Below, in pieces: positions 1-5,068 of a DNA stretch of 5,170 bases (position 1 is its first letter; each line of letters begins with the position of its first letter). The stretch spans positions 1 through 5,170 of the forward strand of contig JAHHQK010000070.1 in assembly GCA_020026435.1 (NCBI GenBank). Direction: 5' to 3'. Both the position numbers and the translations under genes were made by a program. Source of the DNA: Alistipes sp. Its GTDB lineage: Bacteria > Bacteroidota > Bacteroidia > Bacteroidales > Rikenellaceae. The notes beneath the pieces were generated by a model. It saw nothing but the letters and a program-made list of their open reading frames with translations, searched no databases and was not told where the DNA came from.

Positions 1-1283
1 AGAATTTCATCGAAGAACTCGAATGGCGCGGCATGATCCACACGATCATGCCCGGCGCAAAGGAACAACTCGAAAAGGAAATGACCACCGCCTATGTGGG
101 TATCGACCCCACGGCCGACTCGCTCCACATCGGTCACCTGGTCAGCGTAATGATCCTCAAGCACTTCCAGCTGTGCGGCCACCGTCCTGTAGCGTTGATC
201 GGCGGTGCCACCGGCATGATCGGCGACCCCTCGGGCAAGTCGCAGGAGCGTAACCTGCTCGACGAGCAGACCCTGCGTCACAACCAGGAGGCCATCAAGA
301 ACCAGCTGGCCAAGCTGCTCGACTTCGAATCCGATGCCCCCAACGCCGCCGTTCTGGTCAACAACTACGACTGGATGAAGGAATTCTCGTTTCTGGACTT
401 CATCCGCAACATCGGCAAGCTGATCACCGTCAACTACATGATGGCCAAGGATTCGGTCAAGAAGCGTTTCAACGGCGAGGGCGACGGCATGTCATTCACC
501 GAGTTCTCCTACCAGCTGCTCCAGGGCTACGACTTCATGCACCTCTACCAGACGATGAACTGCAAGGTGCAACTCGGAGGTGCCGACCAGTGGGGTAACA
601 TCACCACCGGTACGGAGCTGATTCGCCGCAAGCTCGGCAAGGAGGCCTACGCCATCACCTGCCCGCTGATCACCAAGGCCGACGGCACGAAGTTCGGCAA
701 GACGGAGAGCGGAAACGTATGGCTCGACCCGCGCTACACGTCGCCCTACAAGTTCTACCAGTTCTGGCTCAACGTCAGCGACGATGACGCCGAGCGTTAC
801 ATCAAGATCTTCACGCTGCTCGACCGTCAGACCATCGAACAACTCATCGAGGAGCACAAGGCTGCACCCCATCTGCGTCTTCTGCAGAAGCGTCTGGCCC
901 AGGAGATCACCATCACGATCCACTCCAGGGAGGAGTACGAGAAGGCCGTCGAGGCTTCGAACATCCTCTTCGGCGGTGCCACGTCGGAGGCCCTGCATCA
1001 CCTCGACGAGCAGACCCTGCTCCAGGTATTCGAGGGTGTGCCCCAGTTCCACATCTCGCGCGGCGACCTGGGCGAGGCATTCGTGGAGTTCTGTGCCTCG
1101 CAGACCCAGATCTTCCCCTCGAAGGGCGAGTGCCGCAAGATGGTACAGGGCGGCGGTGTGTCGATCAACAAGGAGAAGGTCACCGACCCGATGCGTGCAG
1201 TCACCGAGGAGGATCTGATCGCCGGAAAGTACATCCTCGTACAGCGCGGCAAGAAGAACTACTACCTGGTCATCGCCGAGTAA
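1..1283 (+). CDS. tyrS: Tyrosyl-tRNA synthetase (TyrRS), 5' end cut by window edge
   Basis: Cytoplasmic class I aminoacyl-tRNA synthetase that activates tyrosine with ATP and loads it onto tRNA-Tyr. The reading frame is open from base 3 and reads NFIEELEWRG before the first internal ATG at 33. That stretch matches the usual N-terminal helix of bacterial TyrRS, so the true start lies just left of the window and the ATG at 33 should not be used as the start. Visible hallmarks are the class I HIGH motif (HIGHL, codons 126-140), the tyrosine-pocket stretch YQLLQGYDF followed by GGADQWGN (about 510-600), and the KMSKS-equivalent KFGKT (690-704), the form typical of bacterial TyrRS. A C-terminal S4 RNA-binding domain runs from about 1110 to the end (FPSKGECRKMVQGGGVSIN). 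About 426 codons are visible, close to the full family length. folB follows 73 nt downstream. Identification is firm. Confidence 0.97.
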   Translation, partial: NFIEELEWRGMIHTIMPGAKEQLEKEMTTAYVGIDPTADSLHIGHLVSVMILKHFQLCGHRPVALIGGATGMIGDPSGKSQERNLLDEQTLRHNQEAIKNQLAKLLDFESDAPNAAVLVNNYDWMKEFSFLDFIRNIGKLITVNYMMAKDSVKKRFNGEGDGMSFTEFSYQLLQGYDFMHLYQTMNCKVQLGGADQWGNITTGTELIRRKLGKEAYAITCPLITKADGTKFGKTESGNVWLDPRYTSPYKFYQFWLNVSDDDAERYIKIFTLLDRQTIEQLIEEHKAAPHLRLLQKRLAQEITITIHSREEYEKAVEASNILFGGATSEALHHLDEQTLLQVFEGVPQFHISRGDLGEAFVEFCASQTQIFPSKGECRKMVQGGGVSINKEKVTDPMRAVTEEDLIAGKYILVQRGKKNYYLVIAE

Positions 1284-1296
1284 TTCATCTCATAAG

Positions 1297-1331
1297 AACA
1301 CCCCCCGCGGCCTGCGCCCGAGGGGTGTTTT
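1297..1331 (+). terminator. Rho-independent terminator-like hairpin after tyrS
   Basis: A perfect 8-bp stem, AACACCCC (1297-1304) with GGGGTGTT (1322-1329), lies 13 nt after the tyrS stop. It can extend outward by a G-U and an A-U pair, and a GGC/GCC mini-stem (1309-1311 with 1316-1318) can form inside the loop. The 3' arm runs into four T residues (1328-1331) followed by CTCTCTC. It looks like an intrinsic terminator with a short T tract. Because folB starts only 25 nt later, it may act as a partial terminator between the two genes. Confidence 0.7.
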
Positions 1332-1356
1332 CTCTCTCATCAAAGCCCCGAAAGAT

Positions 1357-1710
1357 ATGGAATATCGTATCAAACTGGATCGCATGGAGTTTCGAGCCTA
1401 CCACGGCTGCTATGCGATGGAACAGCAGGTCGGCAACCGTTTCACGGTCAACCTGGAAATCATCACCGAACTGGGTGTCGTCGCCGAAGAGGACTGCGTC
1501 GAAAAGGCCGTGAATTATCTGACGGTCTACGAGATCACCTCCCGCCAGATGATGCGCACTCAACGCACCATCGAGCGTGTGGCGATGAACATCATCGAGG
1601 CCCTCTACGAGGCCTTTCCCCAGATCCGCCACATCTCCTGCGAGGTGGCCAAGCTGGCTCCGCCCCTGGGCGGCAAACTCAAGAAGGTCAGCGTGAAGCT
1701 CGAAAAATAG
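1357..1710 (+). CDS. folB: Dihydroneopterin aldolase
   Basis: Cytoplasmic enzyme of folate synthesis that converts 7,8-dihydroneopterin to 6-hydroxymethyl-7,8-dihydropterin and glycolaldehyde, usually as an octamer of small T-fold subunits. At 117 aa it has the normal family length. The N-terminal motif AYHGCYAMEQQVGNRF (residues 14-29) is the FolB signature, with E22 in the position of the conserved active-site glutamate. NYLTVYE (53-59) matches the conserved segment after the first helix. E73 in TIERVA fits the pterin-anchoring glutamate, and K99 in AKLAPPLGG fits the catalytic lysine. The ATG at 1357 gives a family-like N-terminus; no Shine-Dalgarno is obvious. With only 73 nt to tyrS, mostly occupied by a hairpin, and no TAnnTTTG element seen there, expression probably depends on read-through from tyrS. 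A paralogous epimerase (FolX) is less likely but cannot be excluded by eye. Confidence 0.92.
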   Translation: MEYRIKLDRMEFRAYHGCYAMEQQVGNRFTVNLEIITELGVVAEEDCVEKAVNYLTVYEITSRQMMRTQRTIERVAMNIIEALYEAFPQIRHISCEVAKLAPPLGGKLKKVSVKLEK

Positions 1711-1765
1711 CCTTTCCCGACTTCTGTCAATGACCAGAAGCCCTGTCTCAAGGAAGGAAATACAC

Positions 1766-1807
1766 AAGATCACCCCTGCCGCAGATATTTGTGGCAGGGG
1801 TGATCTT
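1766..1807. terminator. Very stable hairpin downstream of folB, probable terminator
   Basis: AAGATCACCCCTGCC (1766-1780) is perfectly complementary to GGCAGGGGTGATCTT (1793-1807), giving a 15-bp stem. Three more pairs (G-U, C-G, A-U; 1781-1783 with 1790-1792) close it to a six-base loop. It starts 55 nt after the folB stop. The T tract on the + strand is poor (CTTCTTGT), so this may be a terminator, an mRNA 3'-end stabiliser, or both. A smaller 6-bp hairpin, CTTCTG (1721-1726) with CAGAAG (1735-1740), lies between it and folB and has no T tail. Confidence 0.65.
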
Positions 1808-1877
1808 CTTGTAAAGAGGGCTTTTGACACACCCAATCCATCCCGTCGACAAAACATCCCGCCACCCCGCCAAAGAC

Positions 1878-1914
1878 AAAAAAATACCGCCCCGGAATCC
1901 CGGAACGGTATTTT
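1878..1914. terminator. Bidirectional terminator between folB and ribH
   Basis: A 9-bp stem, AAAATACCG (1881-1889) with CGGTATTTT (1906-1914), encloses a second small stem, CCGG (1892-1895) with CCGG (1900-1903), around the loop AATC. On the + strand the stem ends in TTTT. On the - strand it ends in seven consecutive T residues (complement of 1884-1878). This is the classic arrangement for convergent genes. It is the better match for the end of the ribH transcript arriving on the - strand, and it also backs up the hairpin after folB. Confidence 0.8.
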
Positions 1915-1926
1915 CTATAAGATTTA

Positions 1927-2008
1927 CCGACTGGGGCGACTTCCACCGTCTCGGCAGAGGACTGCCTCAGCGGGTGGATGACTCTCCGTTCGGACCTGGC
2001 GTCATCGG
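1927..2008. other. GC-rich block of nested inverted repeats beside the ribH stop; function unknown
   Basis: No convincing gene is seen here, but the block is full of complementary segments. TCCACC (1942-1947) pairs with GGTGGA (1973-1978) and encloses GGCAG (1953-1957) with CTGCC (1962-1966) around an AGGA loop. GATGAC (1977-1982) pairs with GTCATC (2001-2006) and encloses TCC/GGA around GTTC. CCGA (1927-1930) can pair with TCGG (2005-2008), which competes with the second hairpin. On the - strand this would form the 3' untranslated region of ribH mRNA before the terminator at 1914-1878. On the + strand it would be antisense to that region. It could be a 3'-UTR-derived small RNA, an mRNA-protecting structure, or a decayed repeat. 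I could not match it to a known RNA family. Confidence 0.35.
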
Positions 2009-2539
2009 CTAATTGATGTTGCGACGATCCGGCTCGTGGTCGGGCGATGCTGCCTCCATGTCGATCTGCATCTTGACCATCTGGATGGCGGCGGCGGCAG
2101 CCTCGTCACCCTTGTTGCCGTGACGGCCTCCGCAGCGGTCCAAAGCCTGCTGCATATCGTTGACCGTCAGCACGCCGAACGCAATGGGCATATTCCAATG
2201 CAACTGCAGCTGGGAGATTCCCTGCGTCACACCCTGGCAGATGAAGTCGAAGTGGCGCGTATCACCCTGGATGACACATCCCAGAGCGATCACGGCATCG
2301 ACGTCGGTGTACTCGGCGAAGAACTGCGTTGCGAGAGGAATCTCGAACGTGCCGGGGACGTACTTGATCTGGATGTTCATATCGGGGCATCCCGCACTGC
2401 GCAACGTACGCACAGCACCCTCCAGCAACGCTTCCGTGACCTCGCGATTCCACTCGGCCACCACGATACCGAAGCGCATCTCCTCGGCCGAAGGCAGAGG
2501 GGAGGTCAACTCCGACAGATTGTGTTTCTTGGTGATCAT
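2009..2539 (-). CDS. ribH: 6,7-dimethyl-8-ribityllumazine synthase
   Basis: Penultimate enzyme of riboflavin synthesis: it condenses 5-amino-6-ribitylamino-uracil with 3,4-dihydroxy-2-butanone 4-phosphate to give the lumazine used by riboflavin synthase. Family enzymes form pentamers, often assembled into 60-subunit shells. The 176-aa protein carries FGIVVAEWN (23-31), with W30 at the aromatic substrate-stacking position. VPGTFEIPLA (61-70) matches the ribityl-binding loop, and ALGCVIQGDTRHFDF (85-99) has H96 as the expected catalytic histidine. PIAFGVLTVNDMQQALDR (118-135) has R135 at the phosphate-contact position, followed by GNKGDEAAAAAIQM (141-154). The N-terminal ~20 residues and a polar tail (about 163-176) extend slightly beyond the core. 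Its ATG lies 11 nt after the stop of the upstream TPR gene, so the two probably share one mRNA. No riboflavin-type riboswitch is visible in front of it. Confidence 0.96.
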   Translation of the reverse strand: MITKKHNLSELTSPLPSAEEMRFGIVVAEWNREVTEALLEGAVRTLRSAGCPDMNIQIKYVPGTFEIPLATQFFAEYTDVDAVIALGCVIQGDTRHFDFICQGVTQGISQLQLHWNMPIAFGVLTVNDMQQALDRCGGRHGNKGDEAAAAAIQMVKMQIDMEAASPDHEPDRRNIN

Positions 2540-2550
2540 CTTCAGCGGGA

Positions 2551-3234
2551 TTATTTTGCGCTACCGATCAGTTTCTCGGCCTCGCGGGCATCCATCGACG
2601 CGGGGTAGTCGGCGAGGATCTGCTCGAAAAACTTCTGTGCGGCGGCCTTGTTGCCCTGAGCCAGCTCGGCCAGACCTGCCTTGCGCAGATACATCGGAGC
2701 GGTGAGGTTGTTGTCGGCGGCGGCCACGGCCTTCTCGTAGAGACCTACGGCCTTCGAGTAGTTGCCCTGCTCGACAGCCACATCACCCTGCAAACCGTAG
2801 TTCTGGGCATTGACCATCGCACCGGGAACACCGTCAACGGTCGAGAACTGAGCCAGATACTTGGCGGCATTCTCCAGATCGCCCATGTGCAGGTAGCAGA
2901 TACCGGCATAGTGCTTGGCCAGATTACCCGCAGGCGTCGAACCGTACTGGTCGATCACCTCCAGGAAGCCGGGAGCCTCGGCGTCGCCGTTCAGAGCCAG
3001 AGCGTAGTCGGGCGTCTGGGCCTCGAAGCGGTGCTGGGCACCTGCGATCATCTCGGCGGCACGCTCGGCGCGGGGCTGCATGATCAGCGCGCGGTAACCG
3101 TAGATCACGGCTGCCACCAGCAGCAATCCCACGAAAATATACGAAAGTTTACGACCGTTGTTCTCGAAAAAGAGTTCGGTTTTGCTCATTGCTTCGCCCA
3201 GAGCCTCCTGCTCGGCGACTTGCTTGTTTGCCAT
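2551..3234 (-). CDS. Membrane-anchored tetratricopeptide repeat (TPR) protein
   Basis: A 227-aa protein with a short polar N-terminus, one hydrophobic segment at about residues 31-51 (SYIFVGLLLVAAVIYGYRAL), and a C-terminal solenoid of TPR-like helices. Repeat-like units are visible near 102-131 (LAKHYAGICYLHMGDLENAAKYL), 144-173 (GDVAVEQGNYSKAVGLYEKAV) and 181-210 (KAGLAELAQGNKAAAQKFFEQI). The layout resembles YfgM-type ancillary SecYEG/periplasmic chaperone proteins: a single N-terminal anchor and an extracytoplasmic TPR domain. That parallel is an inference from architecture. No cleavable signal peptide or lipobox cysteine is seen. The start at 3234 is supported by the Bacteroidota promoter 43 nt upstream; Met16 is a possible alternative. 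It is the first gene of a probable operon with ribH, which is 11 nt downstream. Its link to riboflavin synthesis is unclear and may be positional only. Confidence 0.85.
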   Translation of the reverse strand: MANKQVAEQEALGEAMSKTELFFENNGRKLSYIFVGLLLVAAVIYGYRALIMQPRAERAAEMIAGAQHRFEAQTPDYALALNGDAEAPGFLEVIDQYGSTPAGNLAKHYAGICYLHMGDLENAAKYLAQFSTVDGVPGAMVNAQNYGLQGDVAVEQGNYSKAVGLYEKAVAAADNNLTAPMYLRKAGLAELAQGNKAAAQKFFEQILADYPASMDAREAEKLIGSAK

Positions 3235-3277
3235 AGAAAGTTATGTTTTTTAGTTTATATTTCAGTATGATAGTTTG

Positions 3278-3308
3278 CAAAGATACAAAACTATTCAGAA
3301 TGTGCAAT
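3278..3308 (-). promoter_or_regulatory. Bacteroidota-type promoter for the TPR-ribH operon
   Basis: Read on the - strand, TATCTTTG (complement of 3285-3278) matches the Bacteroidota -7 consensus TAnnTTTG exactly. ATTG (complement of 3308-3305) lies 19 nt upstream, the usual distance for the TTTG-like -33 element. Transcription would begin around 3270-3274, giving an AT-rich leader of roughly 37-40 nt before the TPR start codon. The leader has no clear Shine-Dalgarno, as is usual in this phylum. Confidence 0.75.
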
Positions 3309-3335
3309 ACAGTCTCCGGATTTTTTATACCTTTG
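3301..3335 (+). promoter_or_regulatory. Bacteroidota-type promoter for recF, abutting the start codon
   Basis: TACCTTTG (3328-3335) matches the -7 consensus TAnnTTTG exactly and ends four bases before the recF ATG at 3340. A weak -33 candidate, TGTG (3301-3304), lies 23 nt upstream, somewhat farther than usual. From the -7 position, transcription would start at or within a few bases of the ATG, so the mRNA would be leaderless or nearly so. The -33 candidate sits beside the -33 element of the opposite-strand promoter (3305-3308), so the two promoters could compete for RNA polymerase. Confidence 0.55.
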
Positions 3336-3339
3336 TATC

Positions 3340-4722
3340 ATGCGCTTGAAAAATTTATCGATTCTGAACTTCAAAAACATTGCTCATGAGGAGCTTGCAC
3401 TCTGCCCGGGGATCAACTGCCTGGTCGGAGGCAACGGCGCGGGCAAGACCAACATCATCGACGCGGTGTACTACCTCTCGATGTGCAAGTCGTCGTTGCA
3501 GATGACCGACGGACAGAGCATCCGCCACGGCGAGGAGTTCTTCATGATCGACGGACAATACCGCTCCGACGAGGACAAAAACGAAAACGTCTCCTGCTCC
3601 TATTCGCGGCGCGGGGGCAAGATTCTCAAACGCAACGGCAAGGAGTACGACCGTCTGTCGGACCACGTGGGACTGATCCCCGCCGTCATCGTCTCCCCGG
3701 CCGACACGGCCCTGATCTCCGACACGGCCGAAGAACGCCGCCGCTACCTCAACGCCTTCCTCTCGCAGCTGGACCGCACGTATCTCAACGCCATGATGCG
3801 CTACAACGCCATCCTCACGGAGCGCAACCGCCTGCTCAAGATGCACCCCGATCCCATGATGCTCTCGATATACGACATGCAGCTGATCGACTACGGCACC
3901 TTGATCCACGACCGCCGCAGCCGCCTCACGGAGCGTCTGCGTCCGCTGGTCGCCTCCTTCTACCGCACGCTCTCCAACGACCGCGAGCAGGTGGAGCTGG
4001 TCTACAAGTCGGAGCTCAACGACCGCCCCTTCGGGGAGATTCTGGCTGCCGCACGTCAGAAGGACATGATCAACGAATTCACCACCTCGGGCATCCACCG
4101 CGACGACCTCACGCTGCGCATCGGCGGCTACCCCTTGCGCAAATACGGATCGCAGGGCCAGCAGAAATCGTTCCTCATTGCGCTGAAACTGGCCCAATAC
4201 GCCATCATCTCGGAGAAACGACACGAACGGCCGATCCTGCTGCTGGACGATCTGTTCGACAAGCTGGACATCTCGCGCGTCGAGCAGCTGATCCACCTGG
4301 TGCGCGGCGATGCCTTCGGTCAGATCTTCATCACCGACTGCAACACCACGCGCCTGAGATCGATCCTCGACCGATCGGGCGACGAATACGCCCTGTTCAC
4401 CGTGGGTGACGGCACCATCGGCAGCTGCCACACCGTTACGGGCGGCAATACCTCCGAAACCACCGCCGCAGAGGACCTCACGACGGAGGGCAACATCACG
4501 GGAAACGCTCCCGCAGAGGGCATCAGCAGCCTTCCCAGGGAGACTTCACCCGCAAAGGACGCCTCTGCTGTGGCATCCGGGGATGCACCCCGGGCAAACC
4601 ACCTCTCCGCCGAAGAACCGGCCGCCTCACTGACGCCCTCACCCTGCGAAATCACCTCTCCCCCCACCACAACGGGCGATCTGTTTGCATCGGCCGGGGA
4701 GGAATACGACGAACCCTTCTAA
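3340..4722 (+). CDS. recF: RecF, recombination/repair ATPase with a long C-terminal tail
   Basis: SMC-like ABC ATPase of the RecFOR pathway, which helps load RecA at gapped DNA and supports stalled replication forks. The N-terminus MRLKNLSILNFKNI is typical of the family and fixes the start at 3340. Walker A is GGNGAGKT (30-37). The middle-domain signature RRRYLNAFLSQLDRTYL (133-149) is followed by YNAILTERNRLLK (155-167). GIHRDDL (251-257) precedes the ABC-signature region GSQGQQKS (270-277). Walker B is ILLLDD (299-304), followed by the D-loop segment LFDKLD (305-310). The core ends near residue 362, close to the usual family length of about 360-370. The remaining ~98 residues are an extra low-complexity tail, described separately. 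Its ATG is only four bases from a -7 promoter element. A DUF721 gene follows 11 nt downstream, a likely operon. Identity is firm; the role of the tail is unknown. Confidence 0.95.
   Translation: MRLKNLSILNFKNIAHEELALCPGINCLVGGNGAGKTNIIDAVYYLSMCKSSLQMTDGQSIRHGEEFFMIDGQYRSDEDKNENVSCSYSRRGGKILKRNGKEYDRLSDHVGLIPAVIVSPADTALISDTAEERRRYLNAFLSQLDRTYLNAMMRYNAILTERNRLLKMHPDPMMLSIYDMQLIDYGTLIHDRRSRLTERLRPLVASFYRTLSNDREQVELVYKSELNDRPFGEILAAARQKDMINEFTTSGIHRDDLTLRIGGYPLRKYGSQGQQKSFLIALKLAQYAIISEKRHERPILLLDDLFDKLDISRVEQLIHLVRGDAFGQIFITDCNTTRLRSILDRSGDEYALFTVGDGTIGSCHTVTGGNTSETTAAEDLTTEGNITGNAPAEGISSLPRETSPAKDASAVASGDAPRANHLSAEEPAASLTPSPCEITSPPTTTGDLFASAGEEYDEPF
4426..4719 (+). other. RecF tail: disordered linker ending in an SSB-like acidic tip
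   Basis: Codons 363-460 of recF encode a stretch rich in Ala, Thr, Ser, Pro, Glu and Gly with almost no aromatic residues until the very end, so it is probably unstructured. Degenerate elements of the form Ala-Glu/Lys-acidic or Gly recur at about residues 377-379, 392-394, 405-407 and 424-426. The last eight residues, GEEYDEPF (4696-4719), are acidic and finish in Pro-Phe-COOH. Bacterial SSB proteins likewise end a disordered linker with an acidic tip closing in Pro-Phe (DDDIPF in E. coli), which binds many partners including RecO. The likeness is seen in the sequence; shared function is inference. Confidence 0.5.
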
Positions 4723-4733
4723 GCCACCAAGCC

Positions 4734-5024
4734 ATGAGACGCACCCAAGCCGTATTGATGGGCGACCTGCTCGACGAGTTCTTCAAACGCCCCTACATAG
4801 CCGCCAAGGTGGCCGAGGGACGCCTGCCGCAGATCTGGCGGGAGATCGTGGGCGAGGCTGCCGCCGGGATGACTTCAAGTCTCCGGCTGGTAAATCATGT
4901 GCTTTACATCCAGCTCCAGTCGAGTGTCCTGCGCACGGAATTCTTCTACCAAAGGGATGCCCTGCGCGACGAGATCAACCGCCGGGCAGGCGTCCAGCTG
5001 GTCAATATCATCATCATCAAATAG
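4734..5024 (+). CDS. DUF721 (DciA-like) small protein
   Basis: A 96-aa single-domain protein of the DUF721 family, which includes DciA, the helicase-loading factor of bacteria that lack DnaC or DnaI. Family features visible are an N-terminal helix (GDLLDEFFKRPYIAAKV, residues 10-26) and the W-x-E-I-V-G element (W35, E37-G40). These are followed by strand-like stretches (RLVNHVLYIQLQSSVLRTEF, 51-70), a helix with RDALRDEINRRAG (74-86), and a final hydrophobic strand (VQLVNIIII, 87-95). It represents the KH-like domain alone, without the long extension some DciA proteins carry. It starts 11 nt after the recF stop, so the two are probably cotranscribed; no strong Shine-Dalgarno is seen. Whether it binds the DnaB helicase in this organism is inference from family and context. 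Confidence 0.85.
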   Translation: MRRTQAVLMGDLLDEFFKRPYIAAKVAEGRLPQIWREIVGEAAAGMTSSLRLVNHVLYIQLQSSVLRTEFFYQRDALRDEINRRAGVQLVNIIIIK

Positions 5025-5038
5025 CCTTACCGCCCCTT

Positions 5039-5068
5039 CTGCGACCGACCTCTCCCCGACGGTCGCAG
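5039..5068 (+). terminator. Hairpin after the recF-DUF721 pair, probable terminator
   Basis: CTGCGACCG (5039-5047) pairs perfectly with CGGTCGCAG (5060-5068), a 9-bp GC-rich stem with a 12-nt loop, 15 nt after the DUF721 stop. The following sequence has only a weak T-rich patch (GTTTGT, about 5074-5079), so termination may be inefficient. The remaining bases to 5170 are C-rich on this strand and show no recognisable gene, promoter or RNA. Confidence 0.5.

Noticed and set aside
33..1283. tyrS starting at the ATG at position 33
   Set aside because: The frame is open upstream to the window edge and encodes NFIEELEWRG, the usual TyrRS N-terminus, so the gene begins outside the window.
1973..2006. 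Possible small SRP (4.5S) RNA on the - strand, because GCCAGGTCCG occurs (complement of 2001-1992)
   Set aside because: The invariant GGAAG apical loop and the symmetric internal loop of SRP helix 8 are absent, and the following bases do not pair as required.
1925..2010. Possible tRNA or tRNA-like element (GTTCGGAC resembles a T-loop)
   Set aside because: The five bases flanking the loop do not form a T stem, and no acceptor or anticodon stem can be placed.
1730..2012. Two small overlapping + strand frames in the folB-ribH intergenic region
   Set aside because: They run through two strong hairpins, have basic/Pro-rich composition without domain character, and lack a promoter or ribosome-binding site.
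2540..2560. A riboflavin (FMN) riboswitch in front of ribH
   Set aside because: Only 11 nt separate the TPR stop from the ribH start, and no FMN aptamer-like sequence is present there or in the TPR leader.
2036..2705. Two + strand frames of about 180-190 codons opposite ribH and the TPR gene
   Set aside because: Both are antisense shadows of well-identified - strand genes and show no recognisable domain.
3355..4431. A 358-codon open frame on the - strand covering most of recF
   Set aside because: It is antisense to a clear recF with all ATPase motifs. Its Val/Gln/Asp/Glu-rich composition is typical of the shadow frame of a GC-rich gene, and no domain is recognisable.
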